Shown: positions 1 to 8,588, counted from the stretch's first letter. The stretch: 51,278 nt of DNA from UMGS172 sp964634675 (GCA_964634675.1 CAZWLH010000004.1:1-51278); one strand, 5' to 3'. Program-made: numbers and translations. The notes: generated from the sequence alone by a model not told the origin.

Positions 1-933
1 GGAGTAGAAATAAGAATTATTTTCGACGATTTCGGCTCGATATCGCGACAAAGCCGCAACTTTGTCAAAGAGCTTCGCCTTGAGGGCATAAAGGTGTTGG
101 CCTTTAACCGCATACGTGCCTCGGTCGACCTCTTTCTCAACAACCGCGACCACCGTAAAATATGTGTCATAGACGGCTACGTTTCCATGACCGGGGGACT
201 CAACATCGCCGACGAATACATCAACAAAACAAGTCCCCACGGCTATTGGATGGACTGTGCCGTCATTATGAAAGGACCGGCCGCGACCTCTTTTGCCGTC
301 GCATTTTGCGAAATGTGGAGCAGTATGAATCGCGAACGTCTCGACCCTGCTCCGTATATCGTAAATACCTTTCCCAAAGCCGAAGGTTACGTTCAACCGT
401 ACTTTGAAAATCCGCTTGACACGGTGCATTACCCCGGTGAAGGCATATACCGTCAGATATTGGGCACGGCAAAGGACTATGTATATATTGCATCCCCTTA
501 CCTTATACTCGACAACACCATGACTGCCGCCTTGACCTCGGCTGCAAAGGCCGGTGTCGATGTCCGCATAATAACGCCCAAAATACGCGACAAATGGTAT
601 GTCCACCCCGTAACACAGTTTAATTATCAAGAGCTTTTGGAATCGGGCGTTCGAATATTCGAGTACACTCCCGGCTTTATCCACTCCAAGTTGTTCGTTT
701 CCGACGGTTCAGTCGCGACCTGCGGTACGATAAATATGGACTACCGAAGCTTTTATTTCCATTTTGAATGCGGAGTTTGGATGTGTTCCACCGATACCGT
801 TGAAGAAATAAAGGAACATTTCCTCGAAATGCAAGCAGAGAGTGAGGAAATAGCCTTGCAAAAATGGTCAAAACGGCCGTTCAAACTGCGCTTTAAGCAA
901 GCATTGCTCAATGTTTTCGCGCCTTTTATGTAA
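1..933 (+). CDS. cls: Cardiolipin synthase, C-terminal part (5' end outside window)
   Basis: The open frame runs in from the left edge, so about 310 C-terminal residues are visible and the true start is not. Two phospholipase-D HKD motifs are seen: HRKICVIDG near residue 52 of the fragment, and HSKLFVSDG near residue 230, followed by a GTINMDYRSF stretch typical of bacterial cardiolipin synthases. The family joins two phosphatidylglycerol molecules (or a related pair) into cardiolipin and glycerol at the cytoplasmic membrane. The N-terminal membrane helices expected for a full-length protein of about 500 residues would lie upstream. No hairpin is obvious directly after the TAA stop. The next gene has its own promoter, so this is probably the last gene of its unit. 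Confidence 0.9.
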   Translation, partial: GVEIRIIFDDFGSISRQSRNFVKELRLEGIKVLAFNRIRASVDLFLNNRDHRKICVIDGYVSMTGGLNIADEYINKTSPHGYWMDCAVIMKGPAATSFAVAFCEMWSSMNRERLDPAPYIVNTFPKAEGYVQPYFENPLDTVHYPGEGIYRQILGTAKDYVYIASPYLILDNTMTAALTSAAKAGVDVRIITPKIRDKWYVHPVTQFNYQELLESGVRIFEYTPGFIHSKLFVSDGSVATCGTINMDYRSFYFHFECGVWMCSTDTVEEIKEHFLEMQAESEEIALQKWSKRPFKLRFKQALLNVFAPFM

Positions 934-1018
934 TAACTGTTGCATTTTTTAACGTTTTGTATTAGAATATTACATAAGTCGGCTTGGCTTAATTTATGAT
1001 TTGTTCATATTTATTGCC

Positions 1019-1046
1019 TTACATTTTAATAATTGCCCGATATAAT
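1019..1046 (+). promoter_or_regulatory. Sigma-A-type promoter for the HtrA gene
   Basis: TTACAT (1019-1024), a 16-base spacer and a perfect TATAAT (1041-1046) lie just upstream of the HtrA ribosome binding site (AAGGAG at 1077-1082). A second weaker candidate, TTGCAT (940-945), 17 bases, TAGAAT (963-968), sits further upstream. Either gives a short leader. Confidence 0.6.
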
Positions 1047-1093
1047 GCTATACCGAAATTAAAGTTACCAATACACAAGGAGACTTGAAACCA

Positions 1094-2353
1094 ATGGACG
1101 AAAACAAAAGCTTTAACCAATCCTCCGAGAACGGCACGGAGCAGTCTTACAGCTACACGCCGAACAGCGGATGTAATTTCACACACGACACTGCCGCAAA
1201 CACCGAACCCACTCCGCCGCAAAAGCCGAAAAAGAATTACGGACTCGGTACGGTTATCGTTTGTATTGCGCTTTCCGTTATCGTAAGCACCGGCGTATCT
1301 TTCGCCATTGCTTTCGGCTCGATGGACAGCGACGGCGACAAATCAACGGTAAGCTCCGCCACCGTTTCGACCGTTATTTCGATCGAGGGAAATGTCGAAT
1401 CGGTCGTCGAAGCCGTTTATGATAAAGCGGCCGACAGTGTTGTCGGCATACGCACCAAAGCTTCGGTCGAAAGCATTTTCGGCGGTTCCACCGAAAACAC
1501 GGGTGAAGGCTCGGGCGTTATTTACACTGCCGACGGCTACATCATAACCAACTATCACGTTATTTCGGACGTCGTCGCCAATCAGTCGGCTTCCTCTTCC
1601 ATTGAAGTTTTCTTAAATTCCGACCCCGAGACCGCTATCGATGCAACGGTTGTCGGATATAACGTTTCGGCCGATTTGGCGGTCATCAAAATCGAAAAGA
1701 CCGATCTTCCGGCAGTTGAACTCGGAAAATCCGACGATGTAAAGGTCGGACAGTATGCCATCGCCATCGGTTGCCCCGGCGGAATAGAGTTTTTGAACTC
1801 GGTCTCCTACGGTATAGTAAGCGGATTGAACCGCACTATAACCATCGACTCTATCGGCGAAATGGAGCTTATCCAAACCGATGCCGCCATAAACCCCGGC
1901 AATTCGGGCGGTGCGCTTTTGAACTCCAAGGGACAGCTTATCGGTATCAACTCCTCCAAGCTTGTCGATGAAAGTTTCGAGGGAATGGGCTTTGCCATCC
2001 CCGTTGACACCGCAATCCGGGTAGTTACCGAGATAATCGAGAACAAGGACAATCCCTCTCCCTATATCGGTATCGAAATATACAAGTACAGCAGCGCATA
2101 TCTCGCTCAGTACAATCTCCCGTCCGGTGCCGCCGTCAAGAGCGTTGTCAGCGGTGCACCCGCAAGCCTTGCCGGTATCCGTGCCGGTGACATTATCACC
2201 AATTTCAACGGAAATCAAATAAACGAGTATACCGACTTTATCGATATTCTCGACAAATGCAAACCCGGCATCAGAGTGACGGCGCGTATCTACCGCAACG
2301 GAAAATATTACAGCACATCGGTCACTATAGGCTCCAACAACAGCCGTGGGTAA
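1094..2353 (+). CDS. HtrA/DegP-type membrane-anchored serine protease with PDZ domain
   Basis: Surface quality-control protease of the S1C family. From the ATG at 1094 the protein has a charged and polar cytoplasmic tail of about 50 residues, one membrane helix (about residues 50-75), a trypsin-like domain and a C-terminal PDZ domain (about 325-415). The catalytic triad is visible as H155 (TNYHVIS), D194 (SADLAVIK) and S271 (NPGNSGGA). An in-frame TTG at 1085 would add MKP, but it lies only two bases after the Shine-Dalgarno sequence, so the ATG at 1094 (about 11 bases away) is preferred. It has its own promoter and a terminator-like hairpin, and appears monocistronic. The family degrades or refolds misfolded exported proteins outside the membrane. 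Total length of about 419 residues is normal for Gram-positive HtrA. Confidence 0.93.
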   Translation: MDENKSFNQSSENGTEQSYSYTPNSGCNFTHDTAANTEPTPPQKPKKNYGLGTVIVCIALSVIVSTGVSFAIAFGSMDSDGDKSTVSSATVSTVISIEGNVESVVEAVYDKAADSVVGIRTKASVESIFGGSTENTGEGSGVIYTADGYIITNYHVISDVVANQSASSSIEVFLNSDPETAIDATVVGYNVSADLAVIKIEKTDLPAVELGKSDDVKVGQYAIAIGCPGGIEFLNSVSYGIVSGLNRTITIDSIGEMELIQTDAAINPGNSGGALLNSKGQLIGINSSKLVDESFEGMGFAIPVDTAIRVVTEIIENKDNPSPYIGIEIYKYSSAYLAQYNLPSGAAVKSVVSGAPASLAGIRAGDIITNFNGNQINEYTDFIDILDKCKPGIRVTARIYRNGKYYSTSVTIGSNNSRG

Positions 2354-2373
2354 TAAATATTCATAGAAAAGCT

Positions 2374-2410
2374 TACCCTGTGTCGCTTCCCTACGGCACA
2401 GGGTATTTTT
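2374..2410 (+). terminator. Rho-independent terminator after the HtrA gene
   Basis: Perfect 9-bp stem (TACCCTGTG at 2374-2382 with CACAGGGTA at 2397-2405) followed by five T residues. It ends two bases before the yifB ribosome binding site, so yifB may depend on read-through or on a promoter not recognised here. Confidence 0.75.
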
Positions 2411-2423
2411 CGGAGGAATTGTT

Positions 2424-3956
2424 TTGTTTACACGATTGCACAGCACCGGAATAATAGGTATTGACGCTTATACGGTAGAGGTCGAGGCCGACATTTCAAA
2501 CAGCTTTCCTGCTTTTGACATCGTCGGTTTACCCGATACCGCGGTAAAAGAGTCAAGAGACCGAGTCCGCTCGGCTCTGAAAAACAGCGGTTTCACCTTC
2601 CCTACCACAAAAATCACCGTTAACCTTGCCCCGGCCGACATCAAAAAGGCCGGTGCAATGTACGATTTGCCGTCACTTTTGTCGATACTCAACGCCTCGG
2701 GACAGTTATATGCCGTTTGTAACCTTAACGAATGCGCATTTATAGGCGAACTGTCGCTCGACGGCGAATTGCGGCATATTACAGGTATGCTTTCAATGGC
2801 GATAGAGGCCAAAAACAAGGGAATAAAGAAATTTTTCGTGCCCGAAGCCGATGCGTTCGAGGCCTCGGTAGTTGACGGTATCGAAATTTATCCCGTAAAA
2901 AATGTTCGTCAGCTTGTTGCTCACTTGCGCGGCGAATGCCCTATTTCTCCCGCAAAAATGCCCGACATTTCGGCCGAAACAGCCGTTTGCCCCGATTTCA
3001 TCGATGTAAGAGGACAAGTAGCGGCCAAGCACGCTTTGGAAATAGCCGCCGCCGGCGGCCACAATGTACTGCTCATAGGGCCTCCGGGTTCCGGCAAAAG
3101 TATGTTGGCCAAGCGTTTGCCGTCGATACTGCCGTCTATGACTTTCGACGAATCAATAGAGACCACCAAGATTCACTCGGTCGCTGGTTCTCTTCCCTCT
3201 GATACGCCGCTTATCGTGACCCGTCCCTTCCGCGCACCGCACCACACGGTATCGTCGGCCGGACTTACGGGCGGCGGCGCCGTTCCGAAGCCGGGAGAAA
3301 TATCGCTTGCACATAACGGTGTACTTTTCTTAGACGAATTTCCCGAATTTTCGCGGCAAGCCATGGAGGTGCTTCGTGCCCCGTTGGAGGACGGCTGTGT
3401 CACGATATCGCGCGCCAACGGACGGCTCACCTACCCTTGCGAATTTTCGCTCGTGGCCGCGATGAATCCGTGTCCCTGCGGCTTTTACGGCCACTCGAGG
3501 AAGAAATGCATATGTTCTCCCATGGCCGTAAAAAAATACCTCGGCAAAATATCCGGTCCTATGCTCGACCGTCTCGATATCCATGTTGAAGTGCCGGCCG
3601 TCGAGTATTTCGAGCTTACGGGAAAGCAAGATGGTGAGACCTCGGCCGAAATACGGTTCAGAGTCGAAAAAGCGCGAAAGCTTCAAACCGATCGCTACCG
3701 TGGCACGGGTATTACCTGCAACGCCCGACTTAACTCTGCGCTTATGCGCAAATATTGTGAACTGACACCCGAGGCCGACCGAATTTTGCAAGGCGCTTTT
3801 GAGAATATGGGTATGTCGGCACGCTCGTATGACCGCATACTTAAAATAGCGAGAACGGTTGCCGACCTTGACGGTGCGGAAAAGATAGGCTCCGCCCACG
3901 TAGCACAGGCAATTCAATTCAGAAGTCTCGACCGTAAATATTGGAGCGAGCTATAA
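2424..3956 (+). CDS. YifB/ComM family Mg-chelatase-like AAA+ ATPase
   Basis: The 510-residue protein has the family layout: an N-terminal ChlI/Lon-protease-like fold (about 1-170), an AAA+ Mg-chelatase domain with Walker A GPPGSGKS at 219-226 and Walker B VLFLDEFPEF, then a cysteine-rich insertion (PCPCGFYGH, CICSP) and a C-terminal helical domain. The start is TTG at 2424 with GGAGG seven bases upstream, and the opening residues match the family consensus. In Gram-negative competent bacteria ComM is a branch-migration helicase used in natural transformation. In Clostridia the role is less certain, so no symbol is given. Followed by a hairpin terminator at 4001-4043. Confidence 0.93.
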   Translation: MFTRLHSTGIIGIDAYTVEVEADISNSFPAFDIVGLPDTAVKESRDRVRSALKNSGFTFPTTKITVNLAPADIKKAGAMYDLPSLLSILNASGQLYAVCNLNECAFIGELSLDGELRHITGMLSMAIEAKNKGIKKFFVPEADAFEASVVDGIEIYPVKNVRQLVAHLRGECPISPAKMPDISAETAVCPDFIDVRGQVAAKHALEIAAAGGHNVLLIGPPGSGKSMLAKRLPSILPSMTFDESIETTKIHSVAGSLPSDTPLIVTRPFRAPHHTVSSAGLTGGGAVPKPGEISLAHNGVLFLDEFPEFSRQAMEVLRAPLEDGCVTISRANGRLTYPCEFSLVAAMNPCPCGFYGHSRKKCICSPMAVKKYLGKISGPMLDRLDIHVEVPAVEYFELTGKQDGETSAEIRFRVEKARKLQTDRYRGTGITCNARLNSALMRKYCELTPEADRILQGAFENMGMSARSYDRILKIARTVADLDGAEKIGSAHVAQAIQFRSLDRKYWSEL

Positions 3957-4000
3957 TTTCGACTTTACCGTCAAAAACCGTGTTTAAAAGTTGATACGTT

Positions 4001-4043
4001 GAGTGCTTTGTCGCCAATATGCGGTAAAGCACTCTTAATTTTG
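4001..4043 (+). terminator. Terminator after yifB
   Basis: Hairpin GAGTGCTTTGTCGC / GCGGTAAAGCACTC (4001-4034) with a six-base loop, followed by a T-rich run. It separates yifB from the independently promoted glyA. Confidence 0.7.
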
Positions 4044-4063
4044 AAATATTTTACCGATTATTG

Positions 4064-4092
4064 TTGAAATTTTCCCTTATGTGGTATATAAT
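4064..4092 (+). promoter_or_regulatory. Promoter for glyA
   Basis: TTGAAA (4064-4069), a 17-base spacer and TATAAT (4087-4092): a near-perfect housekeeping promoter 38 bases before the glyA start. Confidence 0.75.
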
Positions 4093-4130
4093 TTCATATG
4101 TTAATTATATTCGGAATCGGAGGGTTTTAA

Positions 4131-5384
4131 ATGTATTCTGATATTATGGATACCGTTGGATTTGTAAAATCCTATGATGCTCCTGTCGGAGAAGCTATGG
4201 AAAAAGAGCTTCACCGTCAGCAACAGAACATCGAGCTTATCGCATCCGAGAACTTTGTTTCTCCTGCCATTATGGCCGCTATGGGTTCGGTACTCACAAA
4301 TAAATATGCCGAGGGCTATCCCGGAAAGCGTTACTACGGCGGATGTCAGTATGTCGACATTGTCGAAGACATTGCAAGAGAGCGCGCTTGCCGCCTTTTC
4401 GGCGCCAAATTCGCCAATGTTCAGCCGCACTCGGGTGCCCAAGCCAACCAAGCCGTTTATTTTGCGGTCTTACAACCTGGCGATACCGTTATGGGTATGA
4501 ATCTTGCCCACGGCGGACACCTTACACACGGCTCGCCCGTCAACAGCTCGGGCAAGCTTTATAACTTTGTCCCATACGGCGTTAACGACGACGGTTTTAT
4601 CGATTATGACGAAATGAGAAAGATCGCCGATCAGTGCAAGCCGAAGCTTATAGTGGCCGGTGCCTCCGCATACGCACGTGAGATAAAATTCGACGTTATA
4701 GCCGATATTGCCAAGTCAGTCGGTGCTTTGTTTATGGTCGATATGGCTCACATTGCCGGACTTGTAGCCGCCGGTCTCCATATCAATCCTTGTCTCTATG
4801 CCGACATTGTCACCACGACTACGCACAAGACCTTGAGAGGCCCGAGAGGCGGTATGATCCTTTGCAACGACGAAGAGTTCTTCAAAGCCATCAATAAGGC
4901 CGTTTTCCCAGGCAACCAGGGCGGCCCCTTGATGCACGTCATCGCCGGCAAGGCCGTTTGCTTCGGTGAGGCACTTAAGCCCGAGTTCAAGGAGTATCAG
5001 CAGCAGATAGTCAAAAATGCCGATGCTTTAGCCAAATCGCTCGTCGCAGAGGGTATCAACCTTGTATCCGGCGGCACCGATAACCACTTGATGCTCTTGG
5101 ATCTCCGCGGTACCGGTGTTACCGGCAAGGAGCTTGAACACCGTTTGGATGAGATTAACATCACCGCCAACAAAAACGCAATCCCCAACGACCCCGAGAA
5201 ACCGTTTGTCACAAGCGGAGTCAGACTCGGCACTCCCGCCGCCACCACAAGAGGTCTTAAGGAAGAGGACTTCACCGAGGTCGGCAAGCTTATTGCGCTT
5301 TGCGTTAAAGATTTCGACAACAGAAAAGACGAAATCAAACAGCGCGTCGCCGCAATTTGCGAAAAGCACCCCTTGTACAAATAA
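4131..5384 (+). CDS. glyA: Serine hydroxymethyltransferase
   Basis: PLP enzyme that interconverts serine plus tetrahydrofolate with glycine plus 5,10-methylene-tetrahydrofolate, feeding one-carbon metabolism in the cytosol. The 417-residue length is standard. Visible family motifs are the N-terminal ELIASENFVS, the substrate-loop YAEGYPGKRYYGG, and the PLP lysine K233 in TTTHKTLRGPRGG. The ATG at 4131 has GGAGGG six bases upstream and a strong promoter. It lies just before fba but each gene appears to have its own promoter. No glycine or tetrahydrofolate riboswitch is apparent in the short leader. Confidence 0.97.
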   Translation: MYSDIMDTVGFVKSYDAPVGEAMEKELHRQQQNIELIASENFVSPAIMAAMGSVLTNKYAEGYPGKRYYGGCQYVDIVEDIARERACRLFGAKFANVQPHSGAQANQAVYFAVLQPGDTVMGMNLAHGGHLTHGSPVNSSGKLYNFVPYGVNDDGFIDYDEMRKIADQCKPKLIVAGASAYAREIKFDVIADIAKSVGALFMVDMAHIAGLVAAGLHINPCLYADIVTTTTHKTLRGPRGGMILCNDEEFFKAINKAVFPGNQGGPLMHVIAGKAVCFGEALKPEFKEYQQQIVKNADALAKSLVAEGINLVSGGTDNHLMLLDLRGTGVTGKELEHRLDEINITANKNAIPNDPEKPFVTSGVRLGTPAATTRGLKEEDFTEVGKLIALCVKDFDNRKDEIKQRVAAICEKHPLYK

Positions 5385-5397
5385 ATCGTCAAAAAGC

Positions 5398-5426
5398 TTG
5401 ATTTTATGCCGTTTAGGCTGTAAAAT
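5398..5426 (+). promoter_or_regulatory. Promoter for fba
   Basis: TTGATT (5398-5403), a 17-base spacer and TAAAAT (5421-5426), 32 bases before the fba start. Confidence 0.55.
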
Positions 5427-5458
5427 AACTATGTAAATAATTTTTGGAGGAATTTCAA

Positions 5459-6322
5459 ATGTTAGTATCTGCAAAAGAAATGCTGAACAAGGCCAAGGCC
5501 GGCAAATATGCCGTAGGTCAGTTCAACATCAACAACCTTGAATGGACAAAGGCTATCCTTCTCACCGCAGAAGAGCTTAAGTCCCCCGTTATTCTCGGTG
5601 TTTCCGAGGGTGCCGGTAAGTATATGTGCGGTTATACCACCATCGTCGGAATGGTAAACGGCATGATCAACGAGCTCGGCATCACCGTTCCCGTTGCACT
5701 TCATCTTGACCACGGCTCCTATGAAGGCGCCAAGAAGTGCATCGAGGCAGGCTTCTCTTCCGTTATGTTCGACGGTTCTCACTACCCCATCGAGGAGAAC
5801 ATCGCAAAGACTAAGGAGCTTGTAGCCGTATGTAACGAAAAGGGTCTCTCTCTTGAGGCTGAAGTAGGCGCTATCGGCGGCGAGGAAGACGGCGTTATCG
5901 GCTCCGGCGAGGTTGCCGACCCCAACGAATGCAAAATGATCGCCGATCTCGGCGTTACAATGCTTGCCGCAGGTATCGGCAACATTCACGGTAAGTACCC
6001 CGAAAACTGGGCAGGACTTTCCTTCGACACTCTCGATGAGATCCAGAAGCTCACCGGCACTATGCCCCTCGTTCTCCACGGCGGCACAGGCATTCCGGCC
6101 GATATGATCAAGAAGGCTATCTCTCTCGGCGTTTCCAAGATCAACGTCAACACCGAGTGCCAGCTTGCTTTCGCAGCTGCCACAAGAGAGTATATCGAGG
6201 CCGGCAAGGATCTTTCCGGCAAGGGCTTCGACCCGAGAAAGCTTCTCGCTCCCGGCTTTGAGGCTATCAAGGCCACCGTTAAAGAGAAGATGGAGCTTTT
6301 CGGCTCGGTCGGCAAGGCTTAA
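5459..6322 (+). CDS. fba: Class II fructose-1,6-bisphosphate aldolase
   Basis: Zn-dependent glycolytic and gluconeogenic enzyme that cleaves fructose-1,6-bisphosphate to DHAP and glyceraldehyde-3-phosphate. The 287-residue protein shows the class II signatures HLDHGSYE (catalytic Asp and a metal His), LEAEVGAIGGEED, NIHGKYP, VLHGGTG and KINVNTE. A TTG in frame at 5444 is rejected because it lies upstream of and overlaps the GGAGG ribosome binding site (5446-5450); the ATG at 5459 has correct spacing. Downstream, a structured element at 6346-6447 ends in a T-run and may serve as its terminator. The DHAP produced is the substrate of MgsA encoded 1.9 kb downstream. Confidence 0.97.
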   Translation: MLVSAKEMLNKAKAGKYAVGQFNINNLEWTKAILLTAEELKSPVILGVSEGAGKYMCGYTTIVGMVNGMINELGITVPVALHLDHGSYEGAKKCIEAGFSSVMFDGSHYPIEENIAKTKELVAVCNEKGLSLEAEVGAIGGEEDGVIGSGEVADPNECKMIADLGVTMLAAGIGNIHGKYPENWAGLSFDTLDEIQKLTGTMPLVLHGGTGIPADMIKKAISLGVSKINVNTECQLAFAAATREYIEAGKDLSGKGFDPRKLLAPGFEAIKATVKEKMELFGSVGKA

Positions 6323-6345
6323 TTCGGTAATTTAGAACCGATTTC

Positions 6346-6447
6346 GGCTATTTCACTAAAGTTTATCTGCACATTTCCGATTCTTCCGAAGAGTCGGTGC
6401 CTTAACTGCAGGCTTTGTGCAAATACTTCGGTGAAATAGCCTTTTTT
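6346..6447 (+). ncRNA. Candidate structured RNA / multi-branched terminator between fba and the response regulator
   Basis: Outer helix GGCTATTTCAC (6346-6356) pairs perfectly over 11 bp with GTGAAATAGCC (6431-6441), followed directly by six T residues (6442-6447). The 74-base interior is itself structured: TGCACA (6368-6373) with TGTGCA (6416-6421), a 9-bp hairpin CCGATTCTT / AAGAGTCGG (6377-6397), and a short GCC/GGC helix (6399-6413). This is more elaborate than an ordinary terminator. It could be the fba 3' UTR, an attenuator for the response-regulator operon that starts 49 bases later, or an independent RNA. I do not recognise a named RNA family. Confidence 0.45.
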
Positions 6448-6495
6448 AAAATATTCGGCGCAGTTTTTGTCGGCGCCTTAAAACGGGGTGAAGAA

Positions 6496-7173
6496 TTGAT
6501 ATATCTTGTCGAAGACGACAGTAATATCCGTGAGCTTGTGGTCTATACACTGTCGAGCACGGGCTTTGAGGCAATGGGCTTTGAGCGACCTTCGGAATTT
6601 TATGCACAGATGCAAAAGGCACTGCCCGAGCTTATACTGCTCGATATTATGCTACCCGAGGAGGACGGTCTCGGAATACTCAAAAAGATCAAATCCGACC
6701 CTGCGACGGTCAATATTCCGATAATAATGCTCACCGCCAAAAGCTCGGAGATCGACAAGGTCAAAGGCTTTGAGTCGGGCGCCGACGATTACATCGCCAA
6801 GCCGTTCGGTATGATGGAGCTTGTCGCGCGTGTCAAGGCTCGGCTTCGAAGCAGAGGTCGCAGCAACGCTTTGTCCGAATACAAGATAGGTACACTTTAT
6901 GTCTGCCCCGAAAAGCACGTTGTTAAGGTCGGCAACAGCAGCATTTCGCTGACACTTAAGGAGTTTGAAATGCTCTGTATGCTGCTTGAAAACCGACAGG
7001 TCGTGCTCACAAGAGATCAGATACTCAACCGTATTTGGGGATATTCCTTTGACGGTGAAAGCCGTACCGTTGACGTTCATATAAGAACACTGCGTCAAAA
7101 GTTGGGCGATGCCGGTGACATAATCGAGACCGTAAGGGGCATTGGCTATAAAATAGCAGGTGACGGCAGGTGA
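6496..7173 (+). CDS. OmpR/PhoB-type response regulator
   Basis: The receiver domain carries the acidic pocket E6/D7/D8 (VEDDSN), phospho-acceptor D50 (LLDIMLP), and the conserved Lys in IAKPF. The C-terminal winged-helix domain (about 130-225) shows the family signature LTLKEFEMLCML and SRTVDVHIRTLRQKLGD. The start chosen is TTG at 6496, seven bases after GGGG; the longer in-frame extension to 6415 would overlap the structured element and adds non-family sequence. It overlaps the kinase gene by four bases (GTGA), so the two are translationally coupled. The closest type by sequence feel is PhoP/PhoB, but the signal is not proven. Confidence 0.9.
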   Translation: MIYLVEDDSNIRELVVYTLSSTGFEAMGFERPSEFYAQMQKALPELILLDIMLPEEDGLGILKKIKSDPATVNIPIIMLTAKSSEIDKVKGFESGADDYIAKPFGMMELVARVKARLRSRGRSNALSEYKIGTLYVCPEKHVVKVGNSSISLTLKEFEMLCMLLENRQVVLTRDQILNRIWGYSFDGESRTVDVHIRTLRQKLGDAGDIIETVRGIGYKIAGDGR

Positions 7174-8198
7174 AAAGTCTTAAGAGCATTATCGTAAGAT
7201 ACATAGTGCTGATGTCGGCATTTATGGCCGCCGTCGATTTCGGACTTGTTTTTGCGGCGGTTTATTTTATATATTCCGACCACGCCGCCTCGAACGTCGT
7301 TGAGGTATTGGCACCGATAAGCATAGGCTTTTTGCTTGAAATCATACTTTCGCTGATTTTGGCACTTAAAGTCTCAAAGTCGATAATCGCTCCGATAAAC
7401 AAGCTCAACCCCGAAACGCCCAAGAGCACGTCGATATACCGTGAGCTTTCGCCCTTGGCCGAGCGTATTGAAGCACAGAACGACCAAATCGCACGTCAGA
7501 TCGCCGATCTGCGTACCGAGCACGAAAATCAGGATGCGATGCGGCGTGACTTCACCGCCAATGTTTCGCACGAGCTGAAAACTCCGCTGACCTCTATTTC
7601 GGGATATGCCGAGCTTATCAAAACGGGCATTGCCAAGCAGGAGGATGTTGAGCGGTTTGCAGGCAAGATATATGACGAATCGCAGCGCCTTATCACGCTT
7701 GTCGGGGATATAATCAAGCTTTCACAGCTTGACGGCAAGGAGATCAACGTAAGCTTCGAAAAAATCGACCTCTATGTGCTTTGCGAATCGGTGCTGTCTC
7801 AGTTTGAAATGGCAACCGAAAAGAACCGTATTTCAACGAAGCTTTGCGGTGAACATATTTTTATCAACGCTCCGAGACAGATAGTTGAGGAAATGATCTT
7901 CAACCTGTGTGACAACGCAATAAAATACAACCGCCCCGACGGTACCGTCGAGGTATCGGTCAGGCAGTGTGTCGACGGCGTTGAGGTCTCGGTGTCGGAT
8001 ACGGGAATAGGCATTCCCGACTCTGATCTTGATAGAATATTCGAGCGTTTTTATCGGGTCGACAAAAGCCACTCTAAGGAGATCGGCGGTACGGGACTCG
8101 GTCTTTCGATAGTCAAACACGGTGCTAAATTCTTGGGTGCTTCGGTTTCGGTCGAAAGCACACTTGGGAAGGGCACGACCGTGAGAATAGTTTTCTGA
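7170..8198 (+). CDS. PhoR-like sensor histidine kinase
   Basis: The 342-residue membrane kinase has two N-terminal membrane helices (about 10-35 and 45-70) with only a very short external loop, no HAMP or PAS domain that I can see, then HisKA with H134 in FTANVSHELKTPL, and a HATPase_c domain with the N box (CDNAIKYN), G1 (DTGIGIP), F box (IFERFYRVD) and G2 (GGTGLGLSIV). GTG start at 7170 overlaps the regulator stop. The tiny sensor region suggests intramembrane sensing or control by a partner protein, as known for some PhoR-type kinases, which is inference. It autophosphorylates and transfers phosphate to the preceding regulator. mgsA follows 21 bases later, suggesting co-transcription. Confidence 0.92.
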   Translation: MKSLKSIIVRYIVLMSAFMAAVDFGLVFAAVYFIYSDHAASNVVEVLAPISIGFLLEIILSLILALKVSKSIIAPINKLNPETPKSTSIYRELSPLAERIEAQNDQIARQIADLRTEHENQDAMRRDFTANVSHELKTPLTSISGYAELIKTGIAKQEDVERFAGKIYDESQRLITLVGDIIKLSQLDGKEINVSFEKIDLYVLCESVLSQFEMATEKNRISTKLCGEHIFINAPRQIVEEMIFNLCDNAIKYNRPDGTVEVSVRQCVDGVEVSVSDTGIGIPDSDLDRIFERFYRVDKSHSKEIGGTGLGLSIVKHGAKFLGASVSVESTLGKGTTVRIVF

Positions 8199-8219
8199 AA
8201 CAAAAGGAAGGTACAAATT

Positions 8220-8588
8220 ATGGCAAAAAGAATAGCACTCATCGCACACGATAATATGAAGCCGAAAATGATAGAATGGTGCCAAGCCAACCGTGAAATC
8301 TTGGCAAAGCACTTTCTCTGCGGAACCGGCACGACCTCAAAGCGCATTTCAGAGGCCACCGATCTTCCGGTAAAGGGTTATTTAAGCGGACCCTTGGGAG
8401 GAGATCAGCAGATCGGTGCAAAGGTTGCAGGCGGAGAAATCGATATTATCATTTTCTTCTCGGATCCGCTGACCGCTATGCCTCACGACCCCGATGTCAA
8501 GGCACTGCTCAGAATCGCACAGGTTTATGATATTCCGATAGCCAACAATATAGCGACTGCCGATTGCATACTTAAAGCTATACTTTAA
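8220..8588 (+). CDS. mgsA: Methylglyoxal synthase
   Basis: Converts DHAP to methylglyoxal and inorganic phosphate, a glycolytic bypass that the family uses when phosphate is scarce; the enzyme is known to be inhibited by phosphate. The 122 residues match bacterial MgsA end to end: N-terminal IALIAHDNMK, phosphate loop GTGTTS, PLGGDQQIGA with the catalytic Asp, and FFSDPLTAMPHDPDVKAL. ATG at 8220 follows AAAGGAAGG. It is the third gene behind the two-component pair and ends in a strong bidirectional terminator. Confidence 0.97.
   Translation: MAKRIALIAHDNMKPKMIEWCQANREILAKHFLCGTGTTSKRISEATDLPVKGYLSGPLGGDQQIGAKVAGGEIDIIIFFSDPLTAMPHDPDVKALLRIAQVYDIPIANNIATADCILKAIL

Noticed and set aside
1613..2446. 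Antisense open frame of 277 codons opposite the HtrA gene and yifB start
   Set aside because: Shadow of the protease gene whose triad and PDZ domain are clear; composition is non-protein-like.
4043..4131. Possible glycine or tetrahydrofolate riboswitch before glyA
   Set aside because: The promoter leaves a leader of fewer than 30 bases, too short for either riboswitch.
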